NCBI GenBank assembly: GCA_934457235.1 | Contig: CAKSHT010000044.1 | Span: 1 to 15,322 of the forward strand | Source: an uncultured Oscillospiraceae bacterium | Lineage (GTDB): Bacteria; Bacillota; Clostridia; Oscillospirales; Ruminococcaceae | Length of the DNA stretch: 15,322 bases | Direction: 5' to 3' | Part shown: in pieces, positions 1-5,644 of the stretch | How positions within the stretch are numbered: position 1 is the first letter of the stretch | Layout: every line of letters begins with the position of its first letter | Notes under the pieces: model-generated | Database searches by the model: none | Seen by the model: the letters and a program-made list of their open reading frames with translations, nothing else | What the model was told of the DNA's origin: nothing | Program-made: the position numbers and the translations under genes

Positions 1-84
1 TTCTCCAGCGTTGACGAGCTGCTGAACGTTTCCGGTATCGGCGAGAAAACGCTTGACAATATCCGTGCGTACATTACGGTATAA
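1..84 (+). CDS. ComEA-like helix-hairpin-helix protein, C-terminal fragment
   Basis: The first 84 bases read in frame 1 as 27 residues ending in TAA: a segment with SVDELLNVSGIGEKTLDNI followed by RAYITV. The hairpin LLNVSGIGEKT is the second helix-hairpin-helix of ComEA-type proteins, which bind double-stranded DNA through the GIG turn and take part in DNA uptake. Only the C-terminus is inside the window, so the signal or membrane anchor cannot be seen. A hairpin and then a clear terminator (224-260) follow. Other proteins with tandem HhH motifs end similarly, so ComEA is the likeliest call but not certain. Confidence 0.75.
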   Translation, partial: FSSVDELLNVSGIGEKTLDNIRAYITV

Positions 85-128
85 ACCGCTTGCAACATAA
101 ATAAATGGCTCTGTCAAATAACTCAACA

Positions 129-169
129 AGCAAGTCCGAGCAGCCATCCTATGGAAGCTCGGACTTGCT
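129..169. other. 13-bp stem-loop after the comEA-like gene
   Basis: Perfect inverted repeat: AGCAAGTCCGAGC at 129-141 and GCTCGGACTTGCT at 157-169. The 15-base loop contains a smaller CCAT/ATGG pair. No T-run follows on either strand, so it is not a classic terminator. It may be an RNA-processing structure or a remnant of a palindromic element. Confidence 0.5.
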
Positions 170-223
170 GATACTGCGAAAAAGAAGAATGAACCGAAAA
201 AAGTGATATTGAATAATAAAATT

Positions 224-260
224 AAAAGCATGACTTTTTCATCGTCATGCTTTTGTTTTA
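224..260 (+). terminator. Rho-independent terminator of the comEA-like gene
   Basis: Stem AAAAGCATGAC (224-234) pairs with GTCATGCTTTT (244-254) around a 9-base loop and is followed by GTTTTA. The U-rich right arm and its position 140 bases after the stop codon fit a terminator for the upstream gene. Confidence 0.7.
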
Positions 261-262
261 TG

Positions 263-293
263 GCAATACCGCACAAAGATTGTGCGGTATTGC
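263..293. other. 14-bp perfect hairpin with 3-base loop
   Basis: GCAATACCGCACAA (263-276) pairs perfectly with TTGTGCGGTATTGC (280-293) around the loop AGA. No T-tract follows on either strand. It sits 3 bases after the terminator tail. Its compact palindromic form resembles REP-like intergenic elements, but one copy cannot establish that. Confidence 0.5.
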
Positions 294-300
294 GCATTGT

Positions 301-558
301 GAATGGCTCTCTTTGTTTTCCAGCCACGCTTCGCTTAGCCTTCCCTGGCCCACATTCCTTTAGCGCCTTATTATCGTTATAATTTTACCGTCTGCACAGA
401 CTGAGCGCAAAGCGCGTATATGAGCGACAAAAGGGCGCTGCCCTCGGCCGTCGCCTATTGAAGCGTTCACGCCGTGAACGAAGCGATTTCAAGGCGGAGA
501 GGCTTGACCGAAAACTTTAACTGCTAACGCACAAATTAAGCAGTTTTTCGACAGTCTG
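301..558. other. Non-coding intergenic stretch with nested small hairpins
   Basis: No convincing gene is found between the hairpin at 263-293 and the rhaB end. The stretch contains several short inverted repeats: GTCTG/CAGAC at 390-401, GGGC/GCCC nested within GCGAC/GTCGC around 424-453, CGTTCAC/GTGAACG at 464-480, and AACTGCT/AGCAGTT at 519-545. It ends in a motif (541-558) that recurs at the far end of the window. On the minus strand it lies downstream of rhaB. It could be a dispersed structured element or a small RNA; neither can be shown from one copy. Confidence 0.35.
541..558 (-). repeat. CAGACTGTCGAAAAA motif, copy 1 (after rhaB)
   Basis: Read on the minus strand, this is CAGACTGTCGAAAAACTG, starting 3 bases after the hairpin that follows rhaB. 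The same motif with one mismatch (CAGTCTGTCGAAAAA) starts right after the hairpin following the enzyme I-like gene at 15249. In both places it has the same orientation relative to the gene it follows. Confidence 0.5.
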
Positions 559-561
559 TTA

Positions 562-579
562 CCCGGTATTTCTACCGGG
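562..579 (-). terminator. Hairpin directly after rhaB
   Basis: CCCGGTA (562-568) and TACCGGG (573-579) form a 7-bp GC-rich stem with a 4-base loop, 10 bases beyond the rhaB stop codon. The minus-strand sequence after it is TAACAGACTG with no U-run, so it is an imperfect terminator or a 3'-end stabilising structure. Confidence 0.45.
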
Positions 580-589
580 CATTGTTTTA

Positions 590-2062
590 TCAAGTCCTTG
601 TAAGCTTTTTGTAACGCTCCAGGGGCTCCAGCCATTTTTCGTGACCCTGCGGCTGGAATTCCCGCGTAAGTCCGGAGCTGATGATCATACGGCGCGCTTC
701 GCTGATGTCCTTTATCTCGCCGAGCGCGATAAGCGTGGAAATCGCATTGCCAAGCGCCGTAGCCTCCGTCGGACCAGCAACCGTCGGGATACCCGCGGCG
801 TCCGCGGTGAGCTGGCACAGCAGCTTATCCTTAGTGCCTCCGCCTATCATATTTATGACGCTGTGTTCAAAGCCGGTCAGCGCGGATATTTCCTGCAGTG
901 TCAGCGCAAATTCACACGCAAGGCTCTGGTAAATACAGCGCATTATCTGACCCGGAGTTTCCGGCACTGGCTGTGCTGTTTCACGGCAGAATTTCTGGAT
1001 TTTAATCGGCATATCGTCCGGCGCGGCGAAATCCGGTGAATTTGGATCGATGAAGCTTACAAACGGCTCGCTCTCACGCGCCATCGCTTCAAGATCGGCG
1101 AAGCTGTAGCCTGAGCACTGAGCTGAATTGTACCAGCGCCGCGTTTCCTGGATGAGCCACAGTCCCATGATGTTTTTAAGCAGCGTAGTCGTTCCGCTGC
1201 TTCCGCCCTCGTTGGAAAGCCCCATCTTATGCGCCTGCTCCGTTACCAGCGGTCTGCGAAGCTCGGTACCGAACAGTGTCCAGGTTCCGCAGCTGAGAAA
1301 CGCGAAATGCTCCTCGGTGGTGGGTACCGCCATTACCGCAGAAGCCGTATCGTGAGAAGCGCACGCGAACACCGGCACAGGCTCCATGCGGAATTCCTCT
1401 GCAAGCTCCTGCTTAAGCTCTCCGTAACGCTCGCCGGGCTGTATCAGCGGCGCGAAAATACGCTTCGGGATACCCAACGCCTCGATGAGCTGCAAATTCC
1501 AGCCCCGGGCTTTCTGGTCGATGAGCTGCGTAGTGGTGGCTTCGGTAAACTCACTGCGGCATTCTCCGGTCAGGAAATACGCGAACAGATCCGGCATGAG
1601 CAGCATTTTTTCTGCGCGGAATATCATGTTCTTCTCATGCTTGACAAGATAATGCAGCTGGAACAGCGTGTTTATGTTCATCGGCTGAATGCCGCTCTGT
1701 GCGAACAGCTTTTCCGCCGGAATCTTTGAACAGACTTCTCCGACCATGCCGTCGGTGCGGCTGTCGCGATAGTGCACGGGTTTCTCCAGCAGGTTTCCGT
1801 CCTGACCGATAAGCCCGAAATCCACGCCCCAGGTATCCACGCTGATGGCGTCGAATCCGCCGTTGAATACGCCGAAGCTGATCGCAATCTTCATCTGCTC
1901 CCACAGCTCGTCGATATCCCAGCGGAGGTGCCCGTCTTCAGTCACGGGAACGTTCGGGAAGCGGTGTATCTCCTCAAGCTCAAAACCGCCGTCCTTGACG
2001 CGGCAGAGCATCGCCCTCGCACTGGAGGCTCCGAAATCGAAAACTAATACGGTCTTAGACAT
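590..2062 (-). CDS. rhaB: Rhamnulokinase
   Basis: This cytoplasmic FGGY-family kinase transfers phosphate from ATP to L-rhamnulose, giving L-rhamnulose 1-phosphate, the substrate of the aldolase encoded upstream. At 490 residues it has the usual RhaB length. Seen in the sequence: the N-terminal phosphate loop FDFGASSARAML (8-19), the sugar-site motif DTWGVDFG (76-83), HYRDSRTD (97-104), MNINTLFQL (128-136), the catalytic segment CASHDTAS with D238 as likely catalytic base, LSCGTWTLFG (256-265) and a C-terminal GGGTKD ATP-binding loop. The ATG is preceded by AGGAG 7 bases away. The gene is last in a minus-strand operon, 15 bases after the interrupted acetyltransferase. Rhamnose isomerase and a regulator are not in the window. 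Fuculokinase is less likely, because the motifs follow the RhaB pattern. Confidence 0.93.
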   Translation of the reverse strand: MSKTVLVFDFGASSARAMLCRVKDGGFELEEIHRFPNVPVTEDGHLRWDIDELWEQMKIAISFGVFNGGFDAISVDTWGVDFGLIGQDGNLLEKPVHYRDSRTDGMVGEVCSKIPAEKLFAQSGIQPMNINTLFQLHYLVKHEKNMIFRAEKMLLMPDLFAYFLTGECRSEFTEATTTQLIDQKARGWNLQLIEALGIPKRIFAPLIQPGERYGELKQELAEEFRMEPVPVFACASHDTASAVMAVPTTEEHFAFLSCGTWTLFGTELRRPLVTEQAHKMGLSNEGGSSGTTTLLKNIMGLWLIQETRRWYNSAQCSGYSFADLEAMARESEPFVSFIDPNSPDFAAPDDMPIKIQKFCRETAQPVPETPGQIMRCIYQSLACEFALTLQEISALTGFEHSVINMIGGGTKDKLLCQLTADAAGIPTVAGPTEATALGNAISTLIALGEIKDISEARRMIISSGLTREFQPQGHEKWLEPLERYKKLTRT

Positions 2063-2077
2063 AAAAAACTCCTGTTG

Positions 2078-2599
2078 TCAGATCTTCTTTTCAAGGCAGA
2101 CTAACTGCACTCCGGGAAGCCCGTTGAACGTGCAGGGAACTATCCCCGCCTCGCGCCAGCCGTGCTTTGCGTACATCGCCCGCGCCGCGGAATTGCGCTC
2201 GTTGGTGTCGATCCGCAGTATGTGGCAGCCGTGCTCCCGCGCGTAATTCTCGTAGAACTCCAGGAACGCCCTCGCATACCCCCTGCTGTTCGCGAAAGGC
2301 TCCACCACCAGCGTGTGGAGCACCCACACATCGTTGTCAGCGGCTTTGTAGAGCCAGTCTGCGTCGGCGTACTCCAGCACCTGACACTGATTTATCCGCC
2401 CCGCCGCAAGCACATTACCGCCGTCCTCCAGGACGAACAGATCGCCCAGGGAAACAGCAGTTTCGGCGGTAGCGCGGACGGGGTATATCCCGCGCTACCA
2501 GCCTATTGTCATCTCTCCTGCTTCCTCGCAGTCGTGGATATGGTCTTATATCTGTGTTACGGCGTCTATATCCTGTGTTGTCGCTTTTCTTATGTTCAT
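2078..2599 (-). pseudogene. GNAT-family N-acetyltransferase broken by two in-frame stops
   Basis: Reading from ATG 2599 to TGA 2078 in one frame gives a continuous 173-codon GNAT protein with two internal stops: TAA at codon 18 (2546-2548) and TAG at codon 35 (2495-2497). Codons 2-17 read NIRKATTQDIDAVTQI. Between the stops is DHIHDCEEAGEMTIGW, and RGIYPVRATAETAV follows the second. All are typical of the N-terminal half of this family. The acetyl-CoA region VEPFANSRGYARAFLEF (the family's R/Q-x-x-G-x-G/A loop) and a C-terminal MYAKHGWREAGI segment are intact. No base has been lost or gained. The first stop sits where relatives usually have tyrosine (I-Y-D-H-I-H), so a single third-position change explains it. 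A remnant could start at GTG 2413, but it would lack the first two helices. The gene lies 7 bases after the aldolase and 15 before rhaB. The substrate is unknown. Confidence 0.82.
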
Positions 2600-2606
2600 T
2601 TCGTTA

Positions 2607-3284
2607 TCAGTGGTACTTCCTGTATCCGGGGTGTCTTATCGGGAAGGACTTTCCTATCTCGCAGCACTCCTGTATCTTGTCCATCGGAAGATCCTTGGCG
2701 CCGCCGAGCTGACGTGCTACAAGGCTTACCTTTGCGAAGTGCTCCAGCGTTTCCATGCGGTAGTACGCCTGGGTGATGTCAACGCCGACGGTGAGCGCGC
2801 CGTGGTTCTCCATGAGTATCGTGTCGTGATTCTCCAGATACGGCACGATACTGTCAGCAACGCCGACCGAACCGGGAGTGTCATACGGAGCTATCGGCAC
2901 GCTGCCCAGGAAGATTATAGCCTCCGGCATGGTGTAGTCATCAAGCGGGATATGCGCTATCGCAAATCCGGTGGCTGTCGGCGGGTGCGCGTGTACTACT
3001 GCATTGACTTCCGGACGCGCAGCGTAGCAGCGCAGGTGTACCTTGAACTCGCTCGTGGGCTTGTATCCGGGGAGCTGAGCAGGCTCAACGACCTCGTTAT
3101 TGGCGTTCATCTTTATAAGCATTTCCGGCTTCAGCAGCGCCTTGCTGGTGCCTGTCGGGGTGGTGATGAAATTGCCGTCCGGCAGTCTTGCGGAAATATT
3201 ACCGTCGTTTGCAGCCACGAATCCCAGCTGCCACAGCTTGTGTCCGACGTCGCAAATGGCTTCCTTGATTTCCTGTTCGGTCAT
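2607..3284 (-). CDS. Class II aldolase (rhamnulose/fuculose-1-phosphate aldolase type)
   Basis: A cytoplasmic zinc aldolase that would cleave L-rhamnulose 1-phosphate (or L-fuculose 1-phosphate) to dihydroxyacetone phosphate and L-lactaldehyde. The 225 residues carry the family features: GNIS phosphate-binding segment (28-31), TGTSK (44-48), catalytic glutamate E79 in SEFKVH, zinc ligands H98 and H100 in VVHAHPP, and H161 in ENHGALTVG. The length is nearer FucA (about 215) than E. coli RhaD (about 274), but pairing with a RhaB-type kinase suggests rhamnose use. I chose ATG 3284 because AGGAAGG lies 8 bases upstream. A TTG at 3317 would add 11 residues. First gene of the minus-strand operon, with a promoter at 3353-3381. 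Confidence 0.88.
   Translation of the reverse strand: MTEQEIKEAICDVGHKLWQLGFVAANDGNISARLPDGNFITTPTGTSKALLKPEMLIKMNANNEVVEPAQLPGYKPTSEFKVHLRCYAARPEVNAVVHAHPPTATGFAIAHIPLDDYTMPEAIIFLGSVPIAPYDTPGSVGVADSIVPYLENHDTILMENHGALTVGVDITQAYYRMETLEHFAKVSLVARQLGGAKDLPMDKIQECCEIGKSFPIRHPGYRKYH
2616..2630 (-). repeat. 15-bp direct repeat flanking the aldolase gene, copy 1
   Basis: Minus-strand CCCGGATACAGGAAG encodes the last residues of the aldolase (P-G-Y-R-K) and lies upstream of the acetyltransferase ATG. An identical 15-mer sits at 3294-3308 just upstream of the aldolase start, where it supplies the ribosome-binding site. Confidence 0.6.
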
Positions 3285-3293
3285 AGTAATGTC

Positions 3294-3308
3294 CTTCCTG
3301 TATCCGGG
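3294..3308 (-). repeat. 15-bp direct repeat flanking the aldolase gene, copy 2
   Basis: Exact copy of the 15-mer at 2616-2630. Here its AGGAAG forms the Shine-Dalgarno site of the aldolase. Confidence 0.6.
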
Positions 3309-3352
3309 CAGATCCAAGCCCTGTTTTCCGACTTTTTTCAGTCGATGATTTT

Positions 3353-3381
3353 ATTCTATCATTTATTATCCGAAAAGTAAA
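3353..3381 (-). promoter_or_regulatory. Sigma-A promoter of the deoxysugar operon
   Basis: On the minus strand, TTTACT (3381-3376) is separated by exactly 17 bases from TAGAAT (3358-3353), about 70 bases upstream of the aldolase ATG. A small CGACT/AGTCG hairpin lies in the leader near 3329-3345. No clear operator palindrome was identified. Confidence 0.6.
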
Positions 3382-3462
3382 GCACATTCCGGGAGTTTTT
3401 ATTTGTGCAAAATAGCCAAAAATGTGACGCTGTATTTTTTATAGAGAGCGCGTTTTAACGGC

Positions 3463-3491
3463 TTGTAATATTCGGAATTTTGTAGTATAAT
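3463..3491 (+). promoter_or_regulatory. Sigma-A promoter of the helicase-like/GHKL operon
   Basis: TTGTAA (3463-3468), a 17-base spacer and a consensus TATAAT (3486-3491). Transcription would start near 3498, leaving a leader of about 107 bases before the GTG start at 3605. This promoter is divergent from that of the aldolase operon; the two together account for the 320-base gap between the genes. Confidence 0.75.
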
Positions 3492-3551
3492 GATTATATG
3501 GTTAGTTGTATCCGGGGATAGATGTTTACTTTTTCTCCCGGCTATGACATT

Positions 3552-3575
3552 CTGTCCCGCAGGTTGGCGGGACGG
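3552..3575 (+). promoter_or_regulatory. Leader hairpin upstream of the helicase-like gene
   Basis: CTGTCCCGC (3552-3560) pairs with GCGGGACGG (3567-3575), seven Watson-Crick pairs plus a T-G and a C-G pair, around a 6-base loop. It lies 17 bases before the ribosome site and is not followed by a U-run. It could modulate mRNA stability or translation. Confidence 0.4.
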
Positions 3576-3604
3576 TCACAAAGAATTTTACGGGGGTGTG
3601 CTAG

Positions 3605-5557
3605 GTGAGTGGCAACAGTGTAAAATGGATACCTCTCGGCGGCATGGAGCTGTCAGCGGCGAATCTCGCGCCTGCGGAAAAGCTCCGCAAATTCGGGTTT
3701 TCACTGATGTGCAGTGAATTCGGCTCCGAAAAGCTGACCAAGACAAGCATATGCATATATGACGTACTTACTGAGAAAGAAACGCCGAATATCCTGCTGA
3801 TATCATCAAGACGCGTGCTGTACGGCTGGTACAGGATCCTTATGACTGGCATCGGCGCGGATTTCAAGGTTATCTCCGGCGCGGCGAACGAGATCATGTT
3901 CTTCTCGCAGGACGGCTCTAACCTTTATCTGGTTCCGTCCGACGTGCTTGAAGGATCCGGCGGTCTAAAGGCAAGGATCCCTGCGGATTTCCAGTGGGAT
4001 CTCGTGATAATCGACGACGAGCAGGACACCGATGTGCCCGATTACAAGAAGTGGCAGGACAATATCCCGTGGAAAACGGAGCGCCTGCTTATCATCTCCC
4101 AGTTCCCGGAGAAAACTCCTGTGGACGCTGCAGATCTTGCTTCGCTTGTCAAGAAGCTTCTCGCTGACGAGGAGCAGCATGAAGCTGCGGACGGGCTGGA
4201 TTTCAATGCCGGCGCGCTCCCGCTGAGTTACGACACTCCCGTGTTCGCGGCCGGCGACAAGCGCATATACAGCGGCGAGATAAAGCGCAACGTCGAGATG
4301 ATAGACTACACGGTGGACAGCGCGTTTCTTTCCGGTACACGCCGCCGTATTGATATCAGAACTGGCCTGCCGAGCTACAAATACGGCGGAAATCTGTTTG
4401 AGGAATACGACGTTGAGGGACTTAAGGACCTCCTCAAGAAGCCTACATACACACCGTCCGACGTGGCTGAGCTGCGCGGTGTGGACAAAAAGCTCAACGA
4501 GTTCCTAAACCTTACTGACAGGATCGCCGCGGACGAAAACGACCGCGCGATCGTTTACTGCTGCGACAAAAACACGGTAGAGTTCCTGCGCAGAGTGCTT
4601 ACTGCGGTTTATTCCGATAACATCGTCAAGACCGCAAGAGGAGAGCTTTTCAGCAACAAGAACATTCTCAGAAAGCTTAAAGTCGATGACAGCGCGGTAT
4701 ATCCGAAGATAGTGCTTTCGATGGACGATATCGGCGCCGTAGGCGAAGCGCTCGACAGGATAACATATGTGATCAATTACGAGCTGCCGGGTTCTCCTGT
4801 GCTTCTGGAGCGCCGCATGACACGCCACGGAGCAAAGCACGAGAACGAGCGTCATTTCGTGATATTCAGAGATACCAACGGGCTTTTCGACAGCAGAATG
4901 CTCGGAAAGGTACTGTACGCAGCGCTTCCGGACGCTTTCGCCGGGAATCTGCCAGCGCGGAATATCCTGCTGGATATCCCGGTCAAGGCGGATATGCTCG
5001 GTGAGCTTATAGCCGACCTGCGCTATACCGAAAGCTATTCAAGCGAAGTCGATAACTGCTACGACCTCATCAAGAAGTTTAAAGGAGATTACGAACTGCT
5101 GGGTGCCACTAAAATTGGTAATTCCAAGCAGCTGGCGGAATTCTCCGGAAAGCTTCTCGAAAAGGTATGCAGGTTCTATGGCGTGAACAAGGACTCCACC
5201 AGGGAGGACATCGCCGCTGCGACCGGCGCACTCTGCGGACTCTGCACCGAAAACGACGGCGTGCTGGGTGCAGTTCCCGCGGACGTCATGGCGCAGATAG
5301 CTTCCAGCCTTGACGCAGACCCGTCAGCGCAGCCGTTCGGCGAGGAAGCCATCGCAGGTCTTGCAGAGGCTCACAAGCGCATCGACGAGCTGCACAACGG
5401 CTCAAATTATCATCTGATGATAAAGAACGACATACAGTCCCTCAACGACTGCATTCAGTATCCGGTGCTGTACGGCGTATGGCGCTACAGAGTGCGCGAA
5501 CAGGACAGCGTCCGTTCGTTCAGGGATTTCATAAAGATCTATAACGACGGTATCTGA
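3605..5557 (+). CDS. Degenerate SNF2/RapA-like helicase protein
   Basis: A 650-residue cytoplasmic protein that I read as an SF2 helicase of SNF2/RapA type with damaged catalytic motifs. In order: a P-loop position where GSEKLTKTS (40-48) replaces GxGKT; NILLISSRRVLYGWYRIL (62-79), like motif Ia; WDLVIIDDEQ (131-140) as motif II; RLLIISQFP (160-168) in the place of motif III; RAIVYCC (314-320) as motif IV; then KIVLSMDDIGAVGEALD (368-384) and YVINYELPGSPVLLERRM (388-405), matching the SNF2 motif V region. Motif VI is degraded to TRHGAKHE, without the R-x-G-Q ending. Residues 460-650 are mostly helical and not recognised. The start is GTG: a TAG lies directly before it in frame, and GGGGG is 8 bases upstream. 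The next gene starts 87 bases downstream. ATPase activity is doubtful, so a scaffold or DNA-binding role is inferred. Confidence 0.6.
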   Translation: MSGNSVKWIPLGGMELSAANLAPAEKLRKFGFSLMCSEFGSEKLTKTSICIYDVLTEKETPNILLISSRRVLYGWYRILMTGIGADFKVISGAANEIMFFSQDGSNLYLVPSDVLEGSGGLKARIPADFQWDLVIIDDEQDTDVPDYKKWQDNIPWKTERLLIISQFPEKTPVDAADLASLVKKLLADEEQHEAADGLDFNAGALPLSYDTPVFAAGDKRIYSGEIKRNVEMIDYTVDSAFLSGTRRRIDIRTGLPSYKYGGNLFEEYDVEGLKDLLKKPTYTPSDVAELRGVDKKLNEFLNLTDRIAADENDRAIVYCCDKNTVEFLRRVLTAVYSDNIVKTARGELFSNKNILRKLKVDDSAVYPKIVLSMDDIGAVGEALDRITYVINYELPGSPVLLERRMTRHGAKHENERHFVIFRDTNGLFDSRMLGKVLYAALPDAFAGNLPARNILLDIPVKADMLGELIADLRYTESYSSEVDNCYDLIKKFKGDYELLGATKIGNSKQLAEFSGKLLEKVCRFYGVNKDSTREDIAAATGALCGLCTENDGVLGAVPADVMAQIASSLDADPSAQPFGEEAIAGLAEAHKRIDELHNGSNYHLMIKNDIQSLNDCIQYPVLYGVWRYRVREQDSVRSFRDFIKIYNDGI

Positions 5558-5584
5558 CCGTCAGCAGAGCGATCATCTGCATGA

Positions 5585-5609
5585 CCCTGCCGCACCGCAC
5601 GGGGCAGGG
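5585..5609 (+). promoter_or_regulatory. Intercistronic hairpin between the helicase-like and GHKL genes
   Basis: CCCTGCC (5585-5591) pairs with GGCAGGG (5603-5609) around an 11-base loop. No U-run follows, so it should not stop transcription fully. It may set the relative amounts of the two proteins by RNA processing. Confidence 0.4.
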
Positions 5610-5644
5610 AGCAGTCAGAAAGTGCGGAGAAACGGGGCGTATTT

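Noticed and set aside
104..310. The 9-mer AATGGCTCT at 104-112 and 302-310 as target duplications of an inserted element
   Set aside because: A 9-mer match alone is weak, no terminal inverted repeats adjoin it, and the region between holds an ordinary gene terminator.
2078..2413. The acetyltransferase as a short but complete gene starting at GTG 2413
   Set aside because: Family-like sequence continues upstream in the same frame through two stop codons to ATG 2599, and the GTG lies in the middle of a core strand with no clear ribosome site.
2495..2548. Stop-codon reassignment as the explanation of the TAA and TAG codons
   Set aside because: No other recognised gene here contains internal stops, and two different stop codons would both have to be recoded. 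Nonsense mutation is simpler.
2592..3380. 262-codon plus-strand open frame across the aldolase
   Set aside because: The opposite strand encodes an aldolase with all zinc and catalytic residues; the plus frame has no recognisable content.
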